This document shows positions 15,728 to 23,824 of a stretch of DNA of 42,467 nucleotides, in pieces; the first letter of the stretch is position 1, and every line of letters begins with the position of its first letter. The stretch is from the NCBI GenBank assembly GCA_964425595.1, contig CAYRMW010000016.1:1-42467 (forward strand), given 5' to 3'. This DNA comes from Caccovicinus sp964425595. Lineage in GTDB: Bacteria > Bacillota > Clostridia > Lachnospirales > Lachnospiraceae. The notes beneath the pieces were generated by a model. That model made no database searches, was not told where the DNA came from, and worked only from the letters and a program-made list of their open reading frames with translations. The position numbers were made by a program, and so were the translations under genes.

Positions 15728-16348
15728 TCAAATACTATCTGGTTTTCGGTACAGACGGTGCTGCTTCATGTATGTTCGGACCGGTTCCGGCAGCAGCCCG
15801 TCTAACGGCGCTCCGCGGGAAACCATGTCCCGGATCTCCGCAGAAGAGACGTTCATCTCTGGAAGATGGAGTTTCCCGATCCTGGCGCCGTATTTCTTCT
15901 TCAGATGAACGATCTGCGCATCCAGCGTGGGATGGCCACACCCGCAGCCTCTGGACGCGACCAGGAGGATTGCCCGGTTCATCACCTGGTCAGGATGATA
16001 CCATTTTTCAATATCATACAGAGAATCCGCCCCGATGATAAAATAGAACAAACAATCCGGGTACGTCTCCCCCAGGAGGCGGAGTGTCTGTGCCGTGTAC
16101 GTATTCCCCGGCCGACGGATCTCAAAATCCGAAAGAAAAAAGCCGTCCTGACCATCGATCGCCAGCCTGACCATTTCCATACGCATACTCGCCTCCGTCA
16201 CTGCATGATCTGTCTTATGGGGAGGATGCCCGGAAGGCATGAACCATACCTGATCCAGGCAATACTCTTGTCTGGCCTGCATGCCCAGTTGCAGATGTCC
16301 ATTGTGAATAGGGTCAAATGTACCGCCTACAATTCCGATCCTGGTCAT
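15728..16348 (-). CDS. nadD: Nicotinate-nucleotide adenylyltransferase
   Basis: 206 residues. The nucleotidyltransferase signature GGTFDPIHNGHL (9-20) and the C-terminal SSAEIRDM motif bind ATP and transfer AMP to nicotinate mononucleotide, giving deamido-NAD+. The substrate motif FMPSGHPPHKT is also conserved. The gene lies 24 bases after yhbY and 13 bases before yqeK, the usual arrangement in Firmicutes. Confidence 0.95.
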   Translation of the reverse strand: MTRIGIVGGTFDPIHNGHLQLGMQARQEYCLDQVWFMPSGHPPHKTDHAVTEASMRMEMVRLAIDGQDGFFLSDFEIRRPGNTYTAQTLRLLGETYPDCLFYFIIGADSLYDIEKWYHPDQVMNRAILLVASRGCGCGHPTLDAQIVHLKKKYGARIGKLHLPEMNVSSAEIRDMVSRGAPLDGLLPEPVRTYMKQHRLYRKPDSI

Positions 16349-16372
16349 ACCACCCTCCTGTCCGCAGTCAGA

Positions 16373-16666
16373 TCAGGGAAGAACGATCTTTCGTTTTGCA
16401 TCATCCCTGGCCGGCCGGTACAGAACGATCTTTCTTCCGATCACCTGAACGACCTGGGAATGGGTGCGTTCCGCCAGCATCTGCGCGATAGCCTTTCCGT
16501 CATCCAGACAATTCTTCAGGATCGTGATCTTGATCAGCTCCCTGGCTTCAAGCGCCTCATCCACTGCCGCCGTGATCTCCGGCGTCAGGCTGGCTTTTCC
16601 AATCTGGAAGATCGAATCGATATTCATCGCTAATCCTTTGAGATAGGATCTTTGCCTGCTCGTCAT
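16373..16666 (-). CDS. yhbY: Ribosome assembly RNA-binding protein YhbY (CRM domain)
   Basis: About 97 residues, the usual length. A single CRM domain with the family hallmarks RSYLKGLAMNIDSIFQIGK, ELIKITILKNC and QVIGRKIVLYRP (GxxG-type RNA-binding loop). It associates with pre-50S particles. ATG 16666 is preferred over ATG 16687 because AGGAG at 16680-16676 is 9 bases upstream, while nothing comparable precedes the longer start. Confidence 0.93.
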   Translation of the reverse strand: MTSRQRSYLKGLAMNIDSIFQIGKASLTPEITAAVDEALEARELIKITILKNCLDDGKAIAQMLAERTHSQVVQVIGRKIVLYRPARDDAKRKIVLP

Positions 16667-16705
16667 CTTTTCCTTCTCCTTTGCCATCTATATTATTTTG
16701 CCCCC

Positions 16706-16754
16706 ATGATACCACGGATTGATGAGCAACATATCCATTTGAACCTGGTATCAT
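16706..16754. repeat. Nested inverted repeat in the obgE-yhbY gap
   Basis: ATGATACCA (16706-16714) and TGGTATCAT (16746-16754) are perfect inverted copies; an inner GGAT/ATCC pair can extend the fold. It fills much of the 92-base gap between obgE and yhbY and lacks a T-run on the minus strand. It may be an mRNA processing stem or a weak terminator. Confidence 0.45.
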
Positions 16755-16758
16755 CATA

Positions 16759-18051
16759 TTATCGATAATAATCAAATACGAGGCCGTACATGCGCACCGT
16801 ATCGCCTTCCTGGATCCCTGCCTTTTCCAACTCCGTAAGAATACCGTTGACTTTCAGGAATTTCTGGAAGAAATCAAATCCTTTCTCGGACTCCAGATTC
16901 GTATAGCCCAGCATTTTTTCGATCCGCGGACCTTCCACTACATATACGCCGTCCTCATCCCGCTCAACCGTAAAAGGAAGCGTGGATGTCATATTTAACT
17001 CCGACAGATCAAACTCCCGTTCAAAGATAACCGGCTTCTGCTCCACTGTCTTTAACTGCTCGTTGATGTAATATAATAATTCTTTTACGCCCTGTCCGCT
17101 CACTGCCGAGATGGGAAAAACCCGGATCCCTTCCTGCTCAAACGTTTCGCGGATCGCCTCCAAAGGGTTTACCGCGCCTTCCTCCACGTAGATGGAATCG
17201 ATCTTATTAGCTGCGATAACCTGCGGGCGGGTCAGAAGCTCCGGATTGTAAGCCTCAAGCTCACGAATGATCGTCCGGATATCCTGAACCGGATCGCGCC
17301 CCTCCGTCGATGCCGCGTCCACTACATGGACCAGCACCCTTGTCCGCTCGATATGACGGAGAAAATCGTGTCCCAGTCCCACGCCTTCGGAAGCACCTTC
17401 GATCAGTCCGGGAATATCCGCCATCACAAAACCGGCGCCGCCGTCCAGATCGACCACGCCGAGGTGAGGATCCAGGGTCGTAAAGTGATAGTTGGCTATT
17501 TTCGGCCTGGCATTGCTTACACGGGATAAGAGAGTGGATTTTCCGACGTTTGGAAAACCGACCAGCCCCACATCGGCAATTACCTTCAGTTCCAGCTGGA
17601 CCCAAAGTTCCTGCGCCGGCTGCCCAGGCTGCGCGTATTTTGGCGCCTGCATCGTGGAAGTAGCGTAGTGCATGTTGCCCAGTCCGCCCTTTCCGCCCTT
17701 CAAAATGACCTCACGGCGGTTTTCGCCTGACATATCGGCGATGACCTTTCCGGACGCAAGATCCTTAATGACCGTGCCCTCAGGCACCTTGATCACCAGA
17801 TCCTCGCCATCCTTACCGTGACAGCGGCGTTTGCCGCCTTCTTCACCGCTTGATGCGATATATTTCCTTACATGACGGAAGTCGCTGAGGGTATTCAGCC
17901 CGTCATCCACCTGAAAGATGATATCGCCGCCTCTTCCTCCGTCCCCGCCGTCCGGTCCTCCGGCCGGCACATACAACTCTCTGCGGAAAGACACATGGCC
18001 ATCTCCGCCTTTGCCCGATTTAATAAACACTTTCGCTCTGTCGCAAAACAT
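16759..18051 (-). CDS. obgE: GTPase Obg (CgtA), 50S assembly
   Basis: About 430 residues. The N-terminal glycine-rich Obg fold covers about 1-158 (GGDGHVSFRRE, GGPDGGDGGRGGD). The G domain follows (P-loop GFPNVGKST, switch II DIPGLIEGAS, specificity motif NKID). The C-terminal OCT domain ends in MYGLVFDYYR. Obg binds the 50S subunit and links ribosome assembly to (p)ppGpp. ATG 18051 gives the family's MFCDRAKVFIKSG start; the longer frame to 18090 lacks conserved sequence. A terminator-like hairpin separates it from rpmA. Confidence 0.97.
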   Translation of the reverse strand: MFCDRAKVFIKSGKGGDGHVSFRRELYVPAGGPDGGDGGRGGDIIFQVDDGLNTLSDFRHVRKYIASSGEEGGKRRCHGKDGEDLVIKVPEGTVIKDLASGKVIADMSGENRREVILKGGKGGLGNMHYATSTMQAPKYAQPGQPAQELWVQLELKVIADVGLVGFPNVGKSTLLSRVSNARPKIANYHFTTLDPHLGVVDLDGGAGFVMADIPGLIEGASEGVGLGHDFLRHIERTRVLVHVVDAASTEGRDPVQDIRTIIRELEAYNPELLTRPQVIAANKIDSIYVEEGAVNPLEAIRETFEQEGIRVFPISAVSGQGVKELLYYINEQLKTVEQKPVIFEREFDLSELNMTSTLPFTVERDEDGVYVVEGPRIEKMLGYTNLESEKGFDFFQKFLKVNGILTELEKAGIQEGDTVRMYGLVFDYYR

Positions 18052-18074
18052 ACAATCACCATACCTTGTTTCGC

Positions 18075-18109
18075 AAAAGAAAGGCCCCATACCCTTTAAG
18101 TATGAAGCC
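18075..18109 (-). terminator. Terminator or attenuator between rpmA and obgE
   Basis: On the minus strand GGCTTCATAC (18109-18100) pairs with GTATGGGGCC (18092-18083), with two G-U pairs and a 7-base loop, followed by TTTCTTTT. It probably terminates a fraction of transcripts after the abundant ribosomal protein genes, with read-through into obgE. Confidence 0.6.
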
Positions 18110-18121
18110 TCTCATTGTTCC

Positions 18122-18412
18122 TTATTCGTTGATCACTCGCGGGTAAACAGAAACCTGCTTCTTGTCTCTTCCCTTTCTTTCAAACCGGACAACGCCGTCA
18201 ACTAACGCAAATAAGGTATCGTCTCCGCCCTTGCCCACGTTATTGCCGGGATGGATCTTGGTTCCGCGCTGTCTGTAAAGGATGTTCCCCGCCAGAACGA
18301 ACTGTCCGTCCGCTCTCTTCGCGCCAAGTCTCTTGGACTCGGAATCACGGCCGTTCTTGGTAGAACCAACACCCTTCTTATGAGCGAATAACTGAAGGTT
18401 CATATTAAACAT
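18122..18412 (-). CDS. rpmA: 50S ribosomal protein L27 with cleavable N-terminal extension
   Basis: 96 residues. The conserved L27 core begins AHKKGVGSTKNGRDS and includes RQRGTKIHPGNNVGKG. It is preceded by the nine-residue extension MFNMNLQLF found in Firmicutes, which blocks the peptidyl-transferase-facing tail until Prp cuts before Ala10. The prp gene is directly upstream in the operon, three bases away. A good Shine-Dalgarno site (GGAGG) precedes the ATG. Confidence 0.98.
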   Translation of the reverse strand: MFNMNLQLFAHKKGVGSTKNGRDSESKRLGAKRADGQFVLAGNILYRQRGTKIHPGNNVGKGGDDTLFALVDGVVRFERKGRDKKQVSVYPRVINE

Positions 18413-18415
18413 GGT

Positions 18416-18745
18416 CTACACCTCCCTGTATTGGATGCTGATATATTCTTTTCCATAAGATTCCCGGATATCCTTAAGGCCAAGAACCAGGGAATCCATC
18501 AGAACACGGGACTCTCTGCTGACAGGACCGGTAAAACGAAAGGCAAAAGCCCCGGTCTCCTCTTCCACTTCTCCCGAAAAAGGATCTTCCGTGAAAGCCT
18601 CAACCGAATTCGCCATATTCAGCGTGAGAGCAGAAACTGCGGAGCAGACGATATCCTGTCCGTACTCTCCACACTCTGCATGTCCGCTCAAGGCGATCCC
18701 GCATACCTGCTTCTGAGAATCCTGGAATATAGTTACCTGGATCAT
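18416..18745 (-). CDS. prp: Ribosomal-processing cysteine protease Prp
   Basis: 109 residues. The catalytic dyad is His22 (SGHAECGEYG) and Cys34 (DIVCSAVSAL), the same positions as in S. aureus Prp. It removes the N-terminal extension of L27, an essential maturation step in Firmicutes. It lies between rplU and rpmA with two- and three-base gaps, the conserved arrangement, and its L27 substrate here carries the matching LQLF-A site. Confidence 0.95.
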   Translation of the reverse strand: MIQVTIFQDSQKQVCGIALSGHAECGEYGQDIVCSAVSALTLNMANSVEAFTEDPFSGEVEEETGAFAFRFTGPVSRESRVLMDSLVLGLKDIRESYGKEYISIQYREV

Positions 18746-18747
18746 GG

Positions 18748-19056
18748 TCAGGCGTTGATCTTTTCGATCTTAACCTGGGTATAGAGCTGTCTGTGGCCGT
18801 TCTTCTTATGATAGCCGGTCTTGCTCTTATACTTGTAAACAATGACCTTCTTCGACTTGCCTTCCTTTACCACTGACGCAGTAACGGTAGCGCCTTCCAC
18901 GGTCGGGCATCCAATGGTCAACTCTCCATTGTTAACAGCCAGTACCTTGTCGAAAGTTACGGTCTCGCCGGCTTCTGCGCCAAGCTTCTCCACCTTAATG
19001 ACATCGCCCTCAGCAACCTTGTACTGCTTTCCGCCTGTTGCAATAATCGCGTACAT
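18748..19056 (-). CDS. rplU: 50S ribosomal protein L21
   Basis: 102 residues. It begins MYAIIATGGKQYKVAEGDVI and ends with the basic segment GYHKKNGHRQLYTQVKIEKI, both typical of L21, which binds 23S rRNA in the 50S subunit. AGGAGG lies a few bases upstream of ATG 19056. It is the first gene of the operon and has its own promoter and a leader of about 78 bases. Confidence 0.98.
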   Translation of the reverse strand: MYAIIATGGKQYKVAEGDVIKVEKLGAEAGETVTFDKVLAVNNGELTIGCPTVEGATVTASVVKEGKSKKVIVYKYKSKTGYHKKNGHRQLYTQVKIEKINA

Positions 19057-19134
19057 CTTAGGGACCTCCTATTATCATTACTCGCCAACTTCGGTGCTGC
19101 TGTATGCAGTCTTAAACCTCGTTGCGCGGCATAC
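19057..19134 (-). ncRNA. Probable rplU leader (L21 leader-like)
   Basis: The transcribed leader between the promoter and L21 contains a small hairpin (CTGC-ATACA-GCAG, 19109-19097) followed by a conserved-looking tract (CACCGAAGTTGGCGAG). Firmicute rplU genes often carry an autoregulatory L21 leader. Identity with that family is inferred from position and could not be confirmed by alignment. Confidence 0.45.
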
Positions 19135-19140
19135 CTAGGT

Positions 19141-19169
19141 ATAGTAGCATAGACCAGGGAAATTGTCAA
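19141..19169 (-). promoter_or_regulatory. Strong promoter of the rplU-prp-rpmA operon
   Basis: On the minus strand a perfect TTGACA (19169-19164), a 17-base spacer and TACTAT (19146-19141). It fits a highly expressed ribosomal protein operon and marks the boundary with the cytidylate-kinase-like gene. Confidence 0.8.
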
Positions 19170-19198
19170 TATTTTGCACGAAAAATTTTTCGGAGCGA

Positions 19199-19834
19199 TC
19201 ACCGGTTCCGCCAGGCCTGCTTTTCTTTGGCAAACGCCAGGATCATCTTCACTGCGCCCTCAAATCCGACCGAGCTGCTGTTGATACACAGATCATAACT
19301 CTTCGCCTCGCTCCATTTCTTGCTGGAATAGTAGTTATAATAGCTGGAGCGCTGCTTGTCCGTCTTGATCATCATATCCTTGGCCTTGTTCTGGTCTACC
19401 TGATAGACCTCCTGCAGTCTCGCGATCTTGTCCTTGTCTTCGCCGCAGATGAACACACTGACCATATTCGGAAAATCAGCCAGAGCGTAATCGGCACACC
19501 GTCCAACGATAACACAGGACTCTTCCGTCGCCAGTCTCTTGATCGTGTCAAACTGCGCCAGGAAGACTTTATGGTTCAAAGGCATGTCCAGGTATGAGCC
19601 GCCCGAACGCCCCATAGCATACGTATCCATGACCAGAGAGTAAAGGAAGCTGTTCGTCGGCTTCTCGTCGTGGGATTCGAAAAGCTCCCTGGCGAATCCG
19701 CTGTTCTTCGCTGCCAGTGTTAAAAGCTCCTTATCATAACACTTAACACCCATTTCCTCCGCCAGCATCATTCCGATCTTACGTCCTCCGCTTCCGCACT
19801 GACGGCTGATAGTAATAACCAGATTTCCACTCAT
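19199..19834 (-). CDS. Cytidylate kinase-like family protein
   Basis: About 211 residues. It starts MSGNLVITISRQCGSGGRKIG, where the Gly/Ser-rich loop takes the place of a P-loop, and later has ESCVIVGRCADYAL and the lid-like DKIARLQEVYQVDQNKA, as in the cytidylate-kinase-like family common in Clostridia. It differs from true Cmk, so the substrate is uncertain. AAAGGAGA at 19849-19842 fixes ATG 19834; the longer frame includes the promoter region. A TATAAT lies about 32 bases upstream, so it can be transcribed apart from the rluD-type gene. Confidence 0.85.
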   Translation of the reverse strand: MSGNLVITISRQCGSGGRKIGMMLAEEMGVKCYDKELLTLAAKNSGFARELFESHDEKPTNSFLYSLVMDTYAMGRSGGSYLDMPLNHKVFLAQFDTIKRLATEESCVIVGRCADYALADFPNMVSVFICGEDKDKIARLQEVYQVDQNKAKDMMIKTDKQRSSYYNYYSSKKWSEAKSYDLCINSSSVGFEGAVKMILAFAKEKQAWRNR

Positions 19835-19865
19835 ATGCACATCTCCTTTCTGCCTTCTTGACCAT

Positions 19866-19871
19866 ATTATA
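19866..19871 (-). promoter_or_regulatory. Candidate -10 element for the cytidylate-kinase-like gene
   Basis: TATAAT on the minus strand in the 77-base gap after the rluD-type gene. The -35 position (TGTACT) is weak, so this is tentative. Confidence 0.4.
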
Positions 19872-19911
19872 CAATAAATTGAAAGAAAAGTACACATGCT
19901 TTCTGAAAAGA

Positions 19912-20829
19912 CTAAAGTTTTTCTAACTTTTTCAGCAAATCAGTGAAATACTCCGGAAGAGGTGCGGAAAATTCCATATAATCCCCCGTCCTCGGATGAA
20001 GGAAGCCCAGCACACCGGCGTGAAGCGTTTGCCCCTGAAGGTGCTTAAAGGGAACAACGGACGGACCGTATACCATATCACCCAGGAGAGGATGACGGAT
20101 ACTGGCCATATGTACGCGGATCTGGTGGGTGCGCCCTGTTTCCAGACGGCATTCAATGTAGGTATAGCCCGAAAAACGCCGGAGCACCCGGTAATGCGTC
20201 AGCGCTTCCTTCCCGTTTTTTTCATTCACCGCCATCCGCTTTCGATCTGCCGGGTCGCGCCCGATCGGCCGGTCGATGGTACCGATATCCTCCGCCAGCA
20301 CGCCGTGCACGATCGCCTGATAACGCCGGTTCACGCTGTGTTCCTTTAACTGCGCCGCGATCTTCTGATGAGAAAAATCATTCTTACAGGCGATCAGGAC
20401 GCCGGTGGTATCCTTATCGATCCGATGCACGATGCCGGGACGCATTACGCCGTTGATCCCGGATAACTGATCCCGGCAATGGAATAAAAGCCCATTGACC
20501 AGCGTTCCGGTAAAATGGCCGGGAGCCGGGTGCACCACCATGCCTTTGGGCTTGTTCACCAGAATCACATCCTGATCTTCATAGAGGACATCCAGTTCCA
20601 TATTCTCGGCGACGATCTCCGGCTCCACAGCAGACGGGACAACGCAGGAGATCGAATCGCCTTCACAGACCCGGTAGCTGCTCTTTACGGCGCGGCCATC
20701 GACGAGCACAGCCTCCGCTTTCAGCAGTTTCTGCAGGTAGGAGCGGGACAGGTTCTCGCATCGATCCGTCAGGTAGCGGTCGATCCGGATATCCTGCTCG
20801 TCTTCGGTTACGACAAAGTGCAGATTCAC
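19912..20829 (-). CDS. rluD: RluA-family 23S rRNA pseudouridine synthase (RluD type)
   Basis: 305 residues. An N-terminal S4 RNA-binding domain (about 15-65; IRIDRYLTDRCENLSRSYLQ) precedes the catalytic domain with HRIDKDTTGVL (135-145), where Asp138 is the nucleophile. RGRTHQIR-like motif TGRTHQIRVHMA is present. E. coli RluD modifies helix 69 of 23S rRNA; the exact sites here are inferred. The start is GTG 20829, overlapping the lspA stop (GTGA), with AAAGGAG upstream. The lspA-rluD pairing is conserved in Firmicutes. Confidence 0.92.
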   Translation of the reverse strand: MNLHFVVTEDEQDIRIDRYLTDRCENLSRSYLQKLLKAEAVLVDGRAVKSSYRVCEGDSISCVVPSAVEPEIVAENMELDVLYEDQDVILVNKPKGMVVHPAPGHFTGTLVNGLLFHCRDQLSGINGVMRPGIVHRIDKDTTGVLIACKNDFSHQKIAAQLKEHSVNRRYQAIVHGVLAEDIGTIDRPIGRDPADRKRMAVNEKNGKEALTHYRVLRRFSGYTYIECRLETGRTHQIRVHMASIRHPLLGDMVYGPSVVPFKHLQGQTLHAGVLGFLHPRTGDYMEFSAPLPEYFTDLLKKLEKL

Positions 20830-21365
20830 AGGCGTTCTCCTTTCTTCAGGGAAAAGACAGCCAGCTCATCCTCACGGTAATACCACATGATCAAGAACAT
20901 CAGCAAAAAGGCGGCCACGGTAACATAGCAGTCCGCCACATTAAAAATCGGAAAATCGATCAGGCTGAAATACAGAAAATCGACCACAAACTGCTGACGT
21001 ACCCTATCGATCAGATTGCCCAGTGCTCCGGATACCAGAAGCGCCATACAAACGCCAAGAGGGAGGTAGCGCATGGTAAACGGCATCCGGTACAGGGCAA
21101 AAGCAACTGCGGCAAACACCAGCAGAGCGATCACCAGAAAGAACAGCTGACGCCCCTGAAGCATTCCAAAGGCCGCTCCCCGGTTTTCCAGGTACTGGAG
21201 CTGAAAAAAGCCCTCCCAGATTACAATGGGATCTTGTCCCTTCAGGTAGGCCGCGGCCAGCGCCTTGGTCCACTGGTCAAACCAGAGCAGAACGCCGCAG
21301 CCGGACAGAAAAACAAGGATTCCCGGAGCTTTTCCTTTTAAGGCCGTTCCTGTTTTATCCATCAT
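20826..21365 (-). CDS. lspA: Lipoprotein signal peptidase (signal peptidase II)
   Basis: 179 residues with four transmembrane helices. The catalytic aspartates are Asp120 (GALGNLIDRV) and Asp145 (FNVADCYV), with the conserved QWTKALAAAY and NRGAAFGML motifs. It cleaves signal peptides of prolipoproteins before the lipidated cysteine; the lipobox-bearing carboxypeptidase encoded in this window is a likely substrate. AGGAG precedes the start by 6 bases. Confidence 0.96.
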   Translation of the reverse strand: MMDKTGTALKGKAPGILVFLSGCGVLLWFDQWTKALAAAYLKGQDPIVIWEGFFQLQYLENRGAAFGMLQGRQLFFLVIALLVFAAVAFALYRMPFTMRYLPLGVCMALLVSGALGNLIDRVRQQFVVDFLYFSLIDFPIFNVADCYVTVAAFLLMFLIMWYYREDELAVFSLKKGERL

Positions 21366-21393
21366 TAACGTCTCCTATCTCCGTTTTTGACGT

Positions 21394-22479
21394 TCAGCGA
21401 AGGATGCTGACAAGCCCTTTCCGCATCTCCATGCGGCCTACTGTGCGGTCCACGTACGCTTCGCCGATCGTTTTAAGAAGGATAAACCGGATTACGCCGG
21501 AATCCATCTTTTTATCATGCTTTACCGCCTCCAGGACTTCGTCGGCGTCCAGCGCATCTACCATGAGCGGAAGGCCGAATTTCCCCATCACCTCACGCAG
21601 TTCATCCATGTCCCGGTCCGTCAGCAGCCCGCGCATCTGCGAGATCCGCGCGGCCGCCAGGACCCCTGCGGCAACACAGCAGCCATGCGGCATGGTGAAA
21701 TTTTTTTTCTTTTCGATGGCGTGCCCAAGTGTATGGCCGAAATTCAGCAGCGCTCTCTGCCCCTTTTCCGTCGGATCCTGTTCCACGACATCCCGCTTGA
21801 TCCGGTTGCTTTCCAGGATCATCTTCTCGCACAGAGCCGGCTCCACCGTCATGATTGTTTCCGCGTTCTCCTTCAGCCACACATAGTATTCTCTGCTTTT
21901 GATCAGTCCGTGCTTTACGACTTCGCCCATGCCGGAGATGAACTGCTCCCTGGGCAGCGTCAGAAGCGTTCGGACATTGGTATAAACCAGCTTTGGCATA
22001 TGGAACGCCCCGACCATATTTTTATAAGAATCAAAATCCACGCCGGTCTTCCCGCCGATACTGGAATCCACCTGTGCCAGAAGCGTCGTTGGGATCTGGA
22101 TAAACGAAACGCCACGCAGATAGGTCGCTGCCGCGAAACCGCACAGATCCCCCGTCACGCCGCCGCCAAGCGCCGCCAGCATATCGTTCCGGTCATATTC
22201 CTTCTCGATCAGAAACTGATACAGCGCCCGTACGGTATCCAGGTTCTTCTGCTCTTCACCGGCCGGGAACACAAAGGAATCGATCTGACGGCATACCGGC
22301 GCAAGGATACGGCTCACCTCATCCAGGTACAGCTCTGCCACGCGCGAATCCGTAACGATGCAAATCCGCCTCCGCTGCGTCCCCAGCTTTTCAACCTCGG
22401 CCGCCAGACCGCCAAAGGACTGATCCAGAATAATGGAATAAATCGCATTTCCATTTGAATGAACACATAAATGCTCCAT
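21394..22479 (-). CDS. aroB: 3-dehydroquinate synthase
   Basis: 361 residues, typical length. NAD+- and metal-dependent cyclisation of DAHP to 3-dehydroquinate, second step of the shikimate pathway. Conserved motifs: PAGEEQKNLDTV, LGGGVTGDLCGFAAATYLRG, QIPTTLLAQVDSSIGGKTGVD (substrate and metal binding) and NFGHTLGHAIE with a metal-ligand histidine. A GGGAGAGAG site precedes ATG 22479. A terminator-like hairpin lies only about 30 bases upstream, between sepF and aroB. No other shikimate gene is nearby. Confidence 0.96.
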   Translation of the reverse strand: MEHLCVHSNGNAIYSIILDQSFGGLAAEVEKLGTQRRRICIVTDSRVAELYLDEVSRILAPVCRQIDSFVFPAGEEQKNLDTVRALYQFLIEKEYDRNDMLAALGGGVTGDLCGFAAATYLRGVSFIQIPTTLLAQVDSSIGGKTGVDFDSYKNMVGAFHMPKLVYTNVRTLLTLPREQFISGMGEVVKHGLIKSREYYVWLKENAETIMTVEPALCEKMILESNRIKRDVVEQDPTEKGQRALLNFGHTLGHAIEKKKNFTMPHGCCVAAGVLAAARISQMRGLLTDRDMDELREVMGKFGLPLMVDALDADEVLEAVKHDKKMDSGVIRFILLKTIGEAYVDRTVGRMEMRKGLVSILR

Positions 22480-22509
22480 AGCTCTCTCCCTGAATTTCCT
22501 GTCATACGC

Positions 22510-22537
22510 AAAAAGACTGCTGCAGAAACCGCAGCAG
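22510..22537 (-). terminator. Terminator or attenuator between sepF and aroB
   Basis: On the minus strand CTGCTGC (22537-22531) pairs with GCAGCAG (22523-22517) around a 7-base loop, followed by TCTTTTT. It has full intrinsic-terminator form. The aroB start lies 30 bases beyond it, leaving no space for a separate promoter downstream. Confidence 0.75.
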
Positions 22538-22555
22538 CCTGCACTCGGACTGCCC

Positions 22556-23071
22556 TTACAAACGGATATTCAAGCCGGATACGCCGCCCAGATCTCCGCC
22601 TGTCAAAATATCCTGAAAGTCTCCGGATAACTCCACCGACTGGGGAGTCGCGATAAAGATATAATTCGATATCTTCTGCAGATTCCCGCCGATCGAATAC
22701 GCTGCTCCGGAGGTAAAATCAATGATCCTCTGTGCCAGCTCCATATGAATGCCTTCCATATTCAGAACGACCGCCTTGCCGGCAAGCAGATAATCGCAAA
22801 TCTCCCTGGAATCCTCCATCGTAGTCGGCTTGATCATCGTAACCTCCATTCCGCGGCGCATGGGCACTACTTTCGCGCTGCTGCGCCCAAGGAAACGATT
22901 TTTCGGCTCCGCTTCCTCCTCATAATCCTCCTCTTCCTGCCGTCTGGAAAAAAAGCCCCGTCGGGGCCTTTCTTCCTCATCATCATAAGAATCATCGCCA
23001 TCTAAATAGTAATCGTCATCTTCATCCTCAGTCAGACGCATCGTACTCATCAGCCTAGTTAAAATGCTCAT
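22556..23071 (-). CDS. sepF: Cell division protein SepF
   Basis: 171 residues. A short N-terminal membrane-binding helix (MSILTRLMSTMRL) is followed by an acidic then basic linker (about 15-75) and the C-terminal SepF domain (about 80-165; MEDSREICDYLLAGKAVVLNME, RIIDFTSGAAYSIGG). SepF polymerises into arcs and anchors FtsZ to the membrane. It follows yggS by 19 bases, the conserved yggS-sepF arrangement of Gram-positives. GGAGAG supports ATG 23071. Confidence 0.95.
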   Translation of the reverse strand: MSILTRLMSTMRLTEDEDDDYYLDGDDSYDDEEERPRRGFFSRRQEEEDYEEEAEPKNRFLGRSSAKVVPMRRGMEVTMIKPTTMEDSREICDYLLAGKAVVLNMEGIHMELAQRIIDFTSGAAYSIGGNLQKISNYIFIATPQSVELSGDFQDILTGGDLGGVSGLNIRL

Positions 23072-23090
23072 CTCGAATTCTCTCCAATCC

Positions 23091-23771
23091 TTAGCGGGAA
23101 CCGAAAATACTGGTGCCTACGCGAACCATAGTAGCCCCTTCTTCGATTGCCACTTCATAGTCACCGGACATACCCATAGAAAGCACATCCATGGTAACAT
23201 TATCAATGTTTTTACTTTTCATGTCAACATACAGTTCGTATAATTTTTTAAATATATTTCGATTTTCTTCTGAATTCTCCACAAAAGGTGCAATTGTCAT
23301 CAGGCCCCGGATACGGACATGCGGGAAGTTTCGGATCTCCATAACAGCAGCCTGTACGTCCTCAAGGAAAAAGCCGAATTTACTTTCTTCACAGGCTACA
23401 TTGACCTCAAGCAGGATATCGGCCCGGATCCCCTTTTTGGCGGCCTCTTCCTCGATCTGGCTGGCCAGACGCACGGAATCAACCGAATGGATCAGCACCA
23501 CTTTGCCGACGATCTGTCTGACTTTATTTCTCTGCAGATGGCCGATCATATGCCAGCGGATGTCCTGCGGGAGGACAGGCTGCTTTTCCAGGATCTCCTG
23601 CACTTTATTCTCACCAAAATCACGGACGCCTTCTCGGTATGCCTCTTCGATCATGAAGACCGGTTTGGTCTTGCTGACTGCGATCAGCGTCACCTCTTTC
23701 GGATCCCGTCCCGTCCGTCTGCATGCGGCCTCGATCCGGTTCTGCACCTCTTCCAGCTGTTCGTTTATCAT
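23091..23771 (-). CDS. yggS: YggS/PLPHP family pyridoxal-phosphate homeostasis protein
   Basis: About 226 residues, the normal length. A TIM-barrel PLP carrier with the cofactor lysine Lys34 in LIAVSKTKPV; further motifs are DFGENKVQEI, WHMIGHLQRNKV, IHSVDS and LSMGMSGDYEVAI. It has no catalytic activity of its own in most studies and buffers free PLP and amino-acid metabolism. ATG 23771 is preferred over GTG 23783 because AGGTGG is then 8 bases away. It is linked to sepF as in many Firmicutes. Confidence 0.94.
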   Translation of the reverse strand: MINEQLEEVQNRIEAACRRTGRDPKEVTLIAVSKTKPVFMIEEAYREGVRDFGENKVQEILEKQPVLPQDIRWHMIGHLQRNKVRQIVGKVVLIHSVDSVRLASQIEEEAAKKGIRADILLEVNVACEESKFGFFLEDVQAAVMEIRNFPHVRIRGLMTIAPFVENSEENRNIFKKLYELYVDMKSKNIDNVTMDVLSMGMSGDYEVAIEEGATMVRVGTSIFGSR

Positions 23772-23824
23772 GACATTATCCACCTCTCTGTTTTCCTCTA
23801 TCCCTGCGGCGCGGCCCTTTTGCC

